Origin: Hippasteria phrygiana
Taxonomy: Eukaryota; Echinodermata; Asteroidea; Valvatida; Goniasteridae
Assembly: GCA_037893225.1 (NCBI GenBank)
Contig: JAZGUH010000358.1
Coordinates: 372,001-436,000 of the forward strand
DNA: 64,000 bases
Direction: 5' to 3'
Positions 10,963 through 19,000 of the stretch are shown here, one piece after another. The notes beneath the pieces were generated by a model. That model made no database searches and was not told the origin of the DNA. It was given only the letters and a program-made list of their open reading frames with translations. The position numbers and the translations under genes are program-made. Positions within the stretch are counted from its first letter, which is position 1. The number at the start of each line of letters is the position of its first letter.

Positions 10963-13844
10963 GTATCCCCATCGCCCCCCCCCCCCCCCCCCCCCCCCCC
11001 CGGATCACCGCCCATGCTTTCAATAGTAACAAATAAACTTGATAAGTAATATCTGCTGCTACATGTACATGCAGCATCATGAAATCGGGCCCTGCTTGGA
11101 CTCTAAGCTAAAGTGTTCAGTTCTTCCTTCTTTGTGACACTTGAATTGAACCTACTCCAGAACATTGAATTGATGGCGTAGGCGGACACCAGCTCCAGTT
11201 TGGCTCGATCTAGTGCTTGAAGCTGTAAATAATTGCAAAGTGACAAAAACTAGTTAACAGGATGTCTCAAGCCATGTTCGCACTGGGCTTGTTTTGATGA
11301 CATTTTACCCTCCACCAAAATCGGTCAGGAACAACAACATCTTGGAAAATAACCAATCCTCCTTGATAGCAACTGTCTAAACATGTGGCACAACCCGTTA
11401 TTTCAAGATTTATGTCAGCAAAATCCATAAAAAATGAGGCAGAAAAAAAATATGTATGTGAACACCAAGTGACCATGCATGGTACCAAGAACATCTAAGA
11501 CACTAAACACAAACTTTCTTTCTCTATACTGCACACAAATATCCAACAAAAGTGTTAAACTTATTAACCCTAACCTTCCCAAATCCTCCAAAATCCTCTT
11601 TGCAAAATGGAGGAATTTGGAGGATTGAGGACACTTGGAAGTTGATGCATCGGAGGATTTTGCAGGATTGAGGTTACCAGGGGTTTTTGCCCCTGCAGGA
11701 ATATGGAGGATTCAGGTTATCAGGATCAATGTGATACATGAGGATTTTGGAGGATTGAGGTTACTAGGGGTATGCAAAAAAAACCTGGAGGATTTTGGAG
11801 GATTCATGCTATGGTCCCCATAAGAGGATTTTGGAGGATTCAGGTTATATGGAGTTTTAACACTTTGAAATCAGAGGATGTTGGAGGATTCAGGTTACAT
11901 GGGGGGAAAATGATGTAGGGAGTTAGGGTTAAAGGTTGTGTCATTCTAAACACAAATGGATGGCTATTTTGTCAGATTTGTCTGTTCCTTACGCATATTG
12001 GTGGTGGTGGTGGTGGTGGTGGGGGGGGGGGGGTACGAAAGTAAAATCTTTCCACTTTTATCAGGAAATGTTCGTGCAGTATAGGGGAAGAAAGTTTGTG
12101 TTTTCTGTGTTAGTTCTTCTTTACGACGGCTGTTTGCTGATGCACTGACAGCAATCAGCAAACAGCCGTCGGAAAACGAGCTCCGAGGTGGTGCGCGCAC
12201 AGTGCATGCCGCAGACCATAACTCCATGTATGGATAATCCACTCCATTGCTTTGTACACACCTCATTTGTGCATGCTTAGAGTTGCACGAAAAATTCAAC
12301 TTTTTTCCGGGTTTACCTTGATCGTATTCTCATTTTGAGGGGGATCAGTCGATGCATGAATAACTACTCTGCGGGATAGGTGAGTGTTTGGTTGATATAT
12401 TTAAGGAAACGGAAGATAATCTTCACTCAAAGAAAACCCGCTGGGAACCCATGGCATGGCCTCCAGCTCTAAACGGTGAATCTCACATGTGTCATGAGCC
12501 TACAGCTGGATTTCTCAAGCTAGTGTCACATGTCATTACAAAGGAGGGTTGGTTTTTTTCTGAGATTTTGCTGTTTCTTCTCGGAGTTGGAGTTGACTCC
12601 AAAAATGTTAGTAGGCCTACAGCATTCCGTGAGCAATGTATCGCACTGTTCCTCCTATCCCTAGAACTATGGGGCTCCTATGGGTAGATCCCCCCGCGCA
12701 AGCCCGCCACTGTGCACTACCCCCACCCCCCCCCCCCCCCCCCCCCCCACGGCCCACGTGCTGGGTCCTAAATTCACGCTGCCCAATATTCGCGCGACCA
12801 ACTTTCTCGGCGCGTAACTTTTTGCACGTAGCAAGCACTGACATCAAATTTGCTGTCATGATCGTTCGTCACATCATCTTTCTTCTGTGTGCAGTTATGT
12901 GGAAAGTAAAAGCTTTTCCTGTAAGTATTTTGACAAAATGCAAAAAGAGAGTAAAATCTTACCATATAGACTAAATACAAAACACCGCTTGTTTAAATTT
13001 CCCAAAAGAGTACTAAAAATTCACTGCGAGCTCCCGGTCAGTGTTGCATGACCAGCTCCGACTCGTAAATGAAGTTTCAGTTTACTTTCGCTAAACAACA
13101 GAGGGCGTTATCAAAAATATGGAGCCTGAGAAAAGACGTGCGCCTTATAATTGTTTACGATCGTTTTGCGTAGATTACCGATATCATCATTGAGTTGTTG
13201 TTTGTCGGCATACATGTCTTAAAATTAGGCCTACTTAATATGCATATGACCAAACTTAATACGTTTGTCGTGTCCAAAATCACATGCAATGTACAGGACT
13301 AAAACCATTATTTTTTTTCATCTAATTGGAGTTCGGAGACTCCTTTTTTTCAACCTTTACCCCGCATGCGCGAATTTTTGTAACGTAACTTTTGGAAGAA
13401 CCAATCCGACTCGTTTGCGTAGGTGGCGGTTCTGTTGCTTCAGTTACTTTCAATATTCCTAAAAAAAAATCCAGGTAAGATATTAGTCATACTAAACAAT
13501 TGTAAATACCAAAACCATGTAAAGCTTAGTTTATACTGTTAAAATTTCGGTCAAAGTCTTAAGTAAAGTGCGCGAATAATGGCCACACGAGGATACAGTT
13601 TTGTAGCTCAGCATGTAAATTGATAGCCGGCCCACACTGTAACAGTGTGTGGTCCGAGGAAAGAACACAATAATTATACCTTACTATGGACATCCCCCAT
13701 GGATGCATTTCTCAGAGGTGCCAAAACGTTCTCCACTTCGTTTAGTGAATTTTGGAAGACATCAAGGCTATTAGCGATTTCTTTTGGATATTTATCCGCC
13801 TTGAAGCCGCGGCTGTCGCCGACCTTTCCCATGCGAGCTGCCAT
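5576..13844 (-). CDS. C1D: Nuclear nucleic acid-binding protein C1D (exosome cofactor), complete six-exon gene
   Basis: C1D is the animal counterpart of yeast Rrp47/Lrp1: a small nuclear protein of the Sas10/C1D family that binds the exosome nuclease EXOSC10/Rrp6 and helps 3' processing of rRNA and other structured RNAs. It has also been linked to DNA-PK. Coding exons on the minus strand, in order: 13680-13844, 11156-11222, 10279-10334, 8985-9039, 7475-7537, 5576-5646. All junctions are GT-AG and the phases match, giving 477 coding bases and 158 residues (human about 141). Family hallmarks: a helical N-terminal half, [60 protein letters not shown], then a Lys-rich tail. The start at 13844 has A at -3 and G at +4. 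The upstream in-frame codon at 13892 is GTG, not ATG. The assignment rests on remembered family sequence, with very consistent exon structure. Confidence 0.95.
5963..6144. repeat. Pentanucleotide array (TGACA)n then (TGACC)n
   Basis: About 27 bases of TGACA units pass directly into about 155 bases of TGACC units, ending TGACCTGGGAATCATAC. It lies in the last C1D intron. The flank TGACCTGGGATAC recurs beside short non-expanded versions at 7035-7050 and, inverted, at 53640-53700. Long open frames here on both strands are artefacts of the period. Confidence 0.95.
6160..6831. mobile_element. hAT-like MITE, family B (ACAGCCC ends), 8-bp TSD, with a nested element
   Basis: Ends are AAGAGCTGTTCATTTTCGA on the left and TATTCGGGACAGCCCAA on the right, flanked by ATACATTT at 6152-6159 and 6832-6839. 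It is the reverse-orientation relative of 7875-8374 and 53008-53541. Near-terminal sequence is rich in CGAATATTCGAA palindromes. A family A element (6450-6684) is inserted inside it. No transposase frame is seen. Confidence 0.85.
6450..6684. mobile_element. hAT-like MITE, family A, nested, perfect 8-bp TSD
   Basis: Ends CAGGGCTGTAGTCGAGTCC and GGACTCGACTACAGCCCTG are perfect 19-bp inverted copies. The target duplication CTGCTAAG is present at 6442-6449 and 6685-6692. It is inserted into the family B element, so family A moved more recently at this site. Confidence 0.92.
7475..7537 (-). CDS. C1D: C1D coding exon 5
   Basis: Acceptor GTTTTCAG, donor AAAG/GTAAAA. With the last base of exon 4 it reads [21 protein letters not shown]. 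This matches the Leu-Asp-x-Gly-Ala-Ala-x-Arg-Phe-Val block that precedes the basic tail in C1D proteins. It is 63 bases, phase 1 to phase 1. Confidence 0.93.
7875..8374. mobile_element. hAT-like MITE, family B (TAGGGCTGT ends), perfect 8-bp TSD
   Basis: Begins TAGGGCTGTCCCGAATATTC and ends AAAATGAACAGCCCTA. It is flanked by AAACTGGG at 7867-7874 and 8375-8382. The interior shares long blocks with 6160-6831 and 53008-53541 (for example CGTACAGATATGACTCTGATG). It lies in C1D intron 4, on the exon 4-exon 5 side. Confidence 0.9.
8498..8815. repeat. Repeat with reiterated GTTGGATTCAGCAGGGT motif
   Basis: The motif GTTGGATT...CAGCAGGGT recurs about six times in variable form, in both senses, and the block ends GGGGTTAGGGTTAC. 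Related blocks are at 16115-16290 and 44712-44872. The layout (short unit reiterated, TTAGGGTTA end) parallels 11569-11934. Confidence 0.6.
8985..9039 (-). CDS. C1D: C1D coding exon 4
   Basis: Acceptor TATCTCTTTCAG, donor AAAG/GTGAGC. It reads [18 protein letters not shown], the R-x-x-x-YM-x-RV-x-E-I helix conserved in C1D/Rrp47 proteins. It is 55 bases, phase 0 to phase 1. Confidence 0.95.
9086..9404. mobile_element. Palindromic MITE bounded by TTAA (C1D intron 3)
   Basis: TTAAAACCCTCC on the left and GGAGGGTTAA on the right are inverted ends. Inner arms also pair: AACCTATCAAGTGACAGGTT with its partner near 9372, and TAGGCTGTGATAGTTATAA with its partner near 9293-9315. The TTAA at both borders suggests a TTAA-specific (piggyBac-like) or similar family; no gene inside. 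Confidence 0.6.
9660..9990. repeat. Diverged long copy of the TTAA-element family
   Basis: Contains CCGGATGACGGCTATAGCTG and, further on, TGCCTATTGTTCACGTTTACGCTTGGCTGCACAGCCCC broken by substitutions. The same blocks occur in 51005-51214 and 51668-51958. Ends are too degraded to place exactly. Confidence 0.5.
10130..10206 (-). repeat. tRNA-derived SINE head
   Basis: On the minus strand, GGTAAGATAGCACGACTGG is followed about 30 bases later by CAGGTTCAAATCCGG, the spacing of RNA polymerase III A and B boxes. The tRNA fold is damaged, so this is read as a SINE relic rather than a tRNA gene. It lies in C1D intron 2-3 DNA next to exon 3. Confidence 0.5.
10279..10334 (-). CDS. C1D: C1D coding exon 3
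   Basis: Acceptor GTCTTGTTTCAG, donor CTG/GTAAAT. Joined to exon 2 it gives [20 protein letters not shown], containing the QGVNPxxHPxKxEL signature of C1D. It is 56 bases, phase 1 to phase 0. Confidence 0.95.
10932..11001. repeat. G28 and C27 tracts 15 bases apart
   Basis: G runs from 10932 to 10959, followed by a 15-base spacer and C from 10975 to 11001. The two tracts are self-complementary and could form a long G-C hairpin or quadruplex structures on either strand. The lengths may be affected by assembly slippage. Confidence 0.9.
11156..11222 (-). CDS. C1D: C1D coding exon 2
   Basis: Acceptor ATTATTTACAG, donor TGGA/GTAGGT. It reads [20 protein letters not shown] then FW. The L-x-x-A-K-x-(D/E)-L-V-SAY-x-x-NSMFW block is the most recognisable part of C1D. 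It is 67 bases, phase 0 to phase 1. Confidence 0.96.
11278..11480. repeat. Dispersed repeat shared with 42064-42240 and 42985-43040
   Basis: Long collinear match with 42064-42240, including ACATGTGGCACAACC, TTATTTCAAGATTT and AAAATGAGGCAGAAA. The end ACCAAGAACATCTAA reappears separately at about 43016-43030, so the second copy is interrupted by other DNA. Class unknown. Confidence 0.7.
11569..11934. mobile_element. TTAACCCTAAC-ended element with internal GGAGGATT array
   Basis: Begins near TTATTAACCCTAACC and ends GGGAGTTAGGGTTAA, an inverted pair of about 11 bases beginning with TTAA. The interior is about seven irregular repeats, 40-70 bases long, of the form GAGGATTTTGGAGGATTCAG followed by GTTA(C/T). 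Short pieces of this family recur elsewhere in the window. There is no coding capacity. The telomere-like TTAGGG here is an element end, not a telomere. Confidence 0.65.
12124..12171. repeat. Short hairpin with 20-bp arms
   Basis: CGACGGCTGTTTGCTGATGC and GCAATCAGCAAACAGCCGTC face each other across about 7 bases. It lies just after a TGG/G-rich microsatellite at about 12000-12032. It could be a MITE remnant or a structured transcript element in C1D intron 1. Confidence 0.7.
12721..12749. repeat. Poly-C tract
   Basis: An almost pure C run of nearly 30 bases interrupted once by A, in C1D intron 1. Confidence 0.85.
13680..13844 (-). CDS. C1D: C1D coding exon 1 with start codon
   Basis: Starts MAARMGKVGDSRGF and runs to GDVHSK at the donor AAG/GTATAA. 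It reads KYPKEIANSLDVFQNSLNEV, equivalent to the first helices of C1D (Tyr-Pro-x-Glu-Ile motif). The 55 codons end in phase 0. The ATG context ATCAAAATGG is strong. GC content is higher than in the flanking introns. Confidence 0.92.
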
Positions 13845-13960
13845 TTTGATTACTCGCTGGTGTCCAGCAATTAAACATCTATTGCGAATCACACGTTTGC
13901 GTTGCTGCAGTACCAGCTAGCTGAAGCGACGACGTACGTGGAATTGCTACTTTTACATAA
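13845..13960. promoter_or_regulatory. Putative divergent promoter between C1D and the mucin-like gene
   Basis: The C1D start codon faces left at 13844, and a likely noncoding first exon of the rightward gene ends at a strong donor (ATG/GTAAGATC) at 14048. Less than about 200 bases therefore separate the two transcription starts. The interval is CpG-richer than its surroundings (GACGTACGTGG, TCGACTTCGCGC). No TATA box is evident. The start points themselves cannot be seen. Confidence 0.45.
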
Positions 13961-14048
13961 CTCGACTTCGCGCATTCAATCTTTTTGCGCTCCTCTGAAG
14001 TTGTGGTCTAAATCGAAATTTCATTTGTTTCAAATTCCTCTCACTATG
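13961..14048 (+). other. Putative noncoding first exon of the mucin-like gene
   Basis: A consensus donor ATG/GTAAGATC sits at 14048/14049. The next consensus acceptor on this strand is TTTTAAACAG at 15131-15132, just upstream of the coding start at 15225. The left end of the exon is a guess; transcript data would be needed to set it. Confidence 0.35.
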
Positions 14049-14437
14049 GTAAGATCATACAAGTTCATATTGACATTTTTGTAGACATTTCACCTTTTTT
14101 TCAGGAGAAAACCACTTGTTTATTAAGTTTGAATTGTTATCACCCTGCTGCAGTGACTCAGTCATTGTTGATCAGTTTGCAGCCTGCCCAAATGTCATCA
14201 GGAGTGTACTTATGAATTGTTCCCCTCGTGCTGCCCTACCCCCAATATGTTTTGGTCATTTCAGAAGTGATGAAATCCCCATCCCTGGGGCACCATTCTC
14301 CTGTACAAAAGTATCCGGTTTTCATGTAGCATAGAGGCCATTTTTTTTCCAATCAATTAATTAGGGCCTATATGACCAAAGCCCCCATGCATAGCCTACA
14401 CCCTTGGGCACAAAAAGCCGTGCTAGTGCATGTGTAG

Positions 14438-14584
14438 ATGTCGAGCGTAATCTTGAGTTTTGCGCAAGTTTATTGTACTCCTTCCTGAGTTGATATCCCT
14501 ATGAATGGATTTCATTCAAAGGGAAATGAGCTCAGGAGGGAGTACAATAAACTTGCGCAAAAGTCCAGATTGCGCTCGACATAT
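14438..14584. mobile_element. Hairpin MITE with about 65-bp arms
   Basis: ATGTCGAGCGTAATCTTGAG... to about 14503 is the imperfect reverse complement of 14519-14584. The core TTGCGCAAGTTTATTGTACT is matched perfectly. It sits in the proposed first intron of the rightward gene. Confidence 0.8.
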
Positions 14585-15224
14585 GCATGGAAATTTGTAT
14601 TGTTGGGTCACAGTTTTAATCAAATTCTACGTGTGAAGTTGGCTAGCCTTTTCCCGTGCTTGGCGAAGTAAAAAAAACAACCATGTTTAGCATCCCTGTG
14701 CTTCCTTTTTTGGGGCCGCCTGGATTTTAAAACAAATTTTACCAGTGGAAAATGAGTTGGAAAAAACGCCCAAAATGTCAACCGATCCATCGGAAAATAA
14801 AACACAAGCTTATAAACTATTAAAACCACTGTAAACATGTTCAATTCTGTTTTTTTTAACATGTCTCTTTCATTTTTGTGTCTTTGAACAGTTGAAAACC
14901 TATGGTTGTTGGAAATTTTAAAAAGAATGAAAATAAAAACTAAAAAGCCCCTCCTTCCTTTTTTCAAAAAACCCGGATGCTAAACATATTTTTACAGTCT
15001 GCAATGGGCAGAGGTTCTGTAATTTGAGCAGAAAATCATATGCTAAGCAACCTTGAGGAATTGGACCCTGGGTCAGTAAGATGATTGAACAATTTGGCTT
15101 AACATTTTCTCTCTTTTTTTGCTTTTAAACAGAATCGCAAACACTGCTGACAAATTCTGCATTGCTGCTACATTGCAAGGATCCAACCATCTGCAAGAGA
15201 GACGTTACCACATAGGTGGCCAAA

Positions 15225-16011
15225 ATGAAGTCCAACGTGAAATCATCGCTAACGAGCGCATGCATTCTGTGTGTTATCTTATTGTGCTTAGTGGAAGAGT
15301 CATCTCCTACATCTTTACCCCCAGAATCTACATCAGCAGCACCCAGTATTGACATAACACAGACGGCATCGGTAGATGAGGAAACCTCGACTGAAGCACT
15401 AACAGAGATTGTGTCCACAGAGATAACTACAGAGTTACCACTAACTACAGAACCCTCCATGGATGCAACCCAAGGTGTATTTTCTACGACTTTGAAACCA
15501 TCAGAAAGACCCACTGGTCTGCCCCAAACATCTCCAAAAACAACCCTCAAGGCGTCCGGATCCTTAAATCTACAGCCCGGCAAAGACTCGCCAACTACTC
15601 ATACCACGCAGTCACCCACAACTAAGCAATCCAAATCACCCACTGCCCCTGATACAAGGGAAATCGATTATACTGACTTGAAAACGACATCTACCAAAGC
15701 ACCACAGGTTAATGCCACCTTCCTCTCGACAACACCCACGTCCCAGACACAAGCACCAGTTGTAGATATAACGGAAAAAATTACCACAACAACAGCAACA
15801 ACCAAACCAAAGATAACAACTCCAAGGGATAAACCGACCGAACCTGCCACAACGCCACATTCAAAAACGGCCACTCCAGACAAAACAATGTTGACAATGA
15901 CTGAAGGGCACCAACCGGGAAAAACTGAAGGGAACCGGCCAGAGGGAACCAGTGAGGGTCACAAGGAGCATGATGACCATCAAATGCCAGCGACTATAAA
16001 ACCTGGATTAG
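15225..16011 (+). CDS. Mucin-like gene, coding exon A (signal peptide and Thr/Pro-rich ectodomain)
   Basis: The acceptor at 15131-15132 opens the exon. The ATG at 15225 (CCAAAATGAAG, A at -3) gives MKSNVKSS; the in-frame codon before it is GTG. It encodes 262 residues with dense TT, TTP and TS runs and ends at donor TTAG/GTAAAT in phase 1. Without splicing the frame would stop at 16043. Confidence 0.85.
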
Positions 16012-19000
16012 GTAAATGGATGTTCCTTATCAATTTGCGCTAAATCCCACTATATAATCTTCATTGAAAAGCTAAGAAAATGTTCCATATTTCAGTGTTC
16101 AATGATTTTCATATGGCCCTGCTAAACCCAACAATTTCCAACAAAACTGAAATGAGAAGCCTGTTAAATACAACAAAATCCAACAGTAAATTTGGTTGGA
16201 TTCTGCAGTGTACCACCTACACACCAGCCTTGGCATTCTGCAGCTACCCTGCAGCTACGTTCTTGTCCTTATGCCAAGAATAGCTCGTGGATTTTTATGC
16301 CTTACCCTAACCCTGCCAGACACAGCACAGTGCATCTGTGGTGACAGCTTTACTTTGCTGCACTCTCCACACAAGTCAATGTGACAAAGTATGCAATCTG
16401 ATGCGTCTGGCAGGGTTCTAGCAAACATGCCCTGGAGGGTTAGGGTTAAGTGCACCCTACGTTGTAACTGAGTTGCTAATTTCTTGAGACATTTTTTTAA
16501 TCAGTGCAGTGGTCTCTCGCTGTTGATCATGCAACATTTTATTGTCTTTCCTTTCCCAGATGAGAGCAAAAACGTAACAGGATGGTTCAACAATATTACC
16601 GTGAGTATGCACTCTTTCATTGTGTTCATTTATAGACAGGCTGCACTTCCATTGCGTGGCTTATAATTAATTAGGGCCTACTACTTGTAATTAGGTTTCA
16701 AAATCGGCCAGATTGCAGCCAAATTGTACACACTGATGCTCTTTTCTGCAACCTGTGACCGTTTTACCCACTATTTGGAGGGATATTAAGATTTTTATTT
16801 GTCACTGTTAAGTATTAACCCAGGGTTCGCCCTTAACACTGGTCCGCTGGCCAAATGCCAGTTAAAACGGTGGCGGACTAGTTAAAACCCTCTTCAAAAA
16901 GTCCGGCGGGCCAGTTAAAATCCTCCATGGTATAGTGCATGCATAGCCAAACGAACGCGCGCAGAAAATTATGCCAGCTAAGGCTGTTCCATTTATTTTA
17001 AGTATCATTTTTTATGGAGCTTTTTCTACCACCTCATAATTAAAAAAGTACTTGAAAATAAAGTGGACCATTGAAAATGCTGGCGGACTAGTTAAAAGTC
17101 CAACTAACAAGTCCGGCCGGCCAGTGAAAAAAAAAGTTAAGGGGAAACCCTGATTAACCCCTTGCGTACGGATGACGCCATATGGCGCAAAAAAAAACAT
17201 TGCCACTAGGCCGGATGACGCCATTGGCCATTGTAGCGGTTCGCTTGGCTGCCAGAGCCGCCGCGGCTCCCCTACGTCTCCCGTAAAATACCGTACTCAA
17301 GGGGTTAACCCTAACACTCCAGGGTATTTTGGCTAGAAACCCTGCCAGACGCATCAGATTGCATACTTTTTCACATTGACTTGTGTGCACAAGGTCAAGC
17401 TGTCACCACAGATGCACTGTGCTGGGTCTGGCAGGGTTAGGGTTAATATTTTTGAAAATGGCTTAGATTTTCTACAGGCCAAAAAACTAAAAATCAACCT
17501 GTCCGAAATTTCCTGTACACAGACCCACAAAGAAATCACATTGTGTTTTGTTTACGTGTGGGGATATTGTCCCACTGTGCTCTTATTCAAAGCCCACTTG
17601 TTTTTTAAAACAGAGTAACTGCCCAATAGTCCTAGCCTTATTGCCATCTTGTGATTGGTCAATATTTGCTCAAGAATATGTAGTTTCCTGTGTGTGGTAT
17701 AAATTGTTGAATTAAACGAATCTGCTCAGGTGGCTTAGTGGTAAAGCATCTGGTTTGGAATCACGTGCACTGAGTTCGATTTTCAAACTGATTATTTATT
17801 TATTTTTTTGACCAATTTTCTGTTAAAAACAAGATTCCTCTTTATGTAATTCAGGGGTTGGAGGATTTTTTTAAATGAAGAGTTTGAGAACTAGTCTTGC
17901 AGCTCCATAGCAAAGCTCACATAATCTCGCTAGCCAATCACAAGATGGCAACGAGGCTAGGACGAATGGGCAGTAACAGAGTGTGATGTCATTCCAGGGT
18001 AGGACTATTGGAGAGATGGATGGATGGCCAGATGAGACTTTCACTAATACTTGAGTGCAAAACTCCAAAATATATAAAAAAAATGAAAAAAAATAAGGAC
18101 ATAGATTCTGATTTACATTTCATTAACTATGATTTTGATGCCAGTTTGTACTATATTTTCTTTTCTAAAACTAGGGCACCAAACTAGAAAAGTAGTAGCA
18201 TTTTGACATTCTTATCATCTAAAAAAGATATAACACTATGGTAAATTTGACAGAATTGATGTAGTCAAGTCTGGTTAAGTCCTGGTCCACATCAAAGGCA
18301 AGTGAAAATACATTTAAAGTCTACATGTACTTGTCAAAAACTGGGAAAATACTTCAGTCAAGTTCAACTTGGCTTGAGCCCTGGCCCCTGCCCAGACTTG
18401 ACCCTTGACCTCTGCCCAGACTTGACCCTTGACCTCTGCCCAGACCTGACCCTTGACCTCTGCCCAGACCTGACCCTTGACCTCTGCCCAGACCTGACCC
18501 TTGACCTCTGCCCAGACCGGACCCTTGACCTCTGCCCAGACCGGACCCTTGACCTCTGCCCAGACTGGACCCTTGACCTCTGCCCAGACCGGACCCTTGA
18601 CCTCTGCCCAGACCGGACCCTTGACCTCTGCCCAGACCTGACCCTTGACCTCTGCCCAGACCTGACCCCTGCCCAGACTTGACCCTGAACTCCAGCATGT
18701 CTTCTCGGCAAATCCGGACTTGTCAAGTCCAGGTGTGAGTACAGTACATTATGGCATTATGAACTCAAAACCAAACCAAGTCTGACTTCGATTCAGGGCC
18801 TGAGTAAAGCCTGTACTTGGGTCTAGTTTCCAGATTTGGACTCTTGTAGACAAAAATCTACTTTTTGGGGGGTTTTTGGACTTGATGGGGTTTGACTACA
18901 ACACTGCATTTTTATGGAGCCTCACTGTCCTGTAAAATGACTGTTATTTCTCTTATTTTCTTTTTTTTGAACAGCATAACACCATGGTTTCTAAGCTGAT

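Noticed and set aside
11569..11934. Interstitial telomere from TTAACCCTAA and TTAGGGTTAA
   Set aside because: Only one or two TTAGGG units are present and they form the ends of short elements.
15125..15583. 152-codon minus-strand frame
   Set aside because: It lies antisense to the Thr-rich mucin-like exon, whose ACN codons leave the opposite strand open.
18382..18684. CRISPR-like array
   Set aside because: Units are contiguous 24-mers without spacers in a eukaryotic intron.
18302..18726. Long frames of TLDLCPD or RGQGSGLG repeats
   Set aside because: Products of the 24-bp minisatellite on either strand, not genes.
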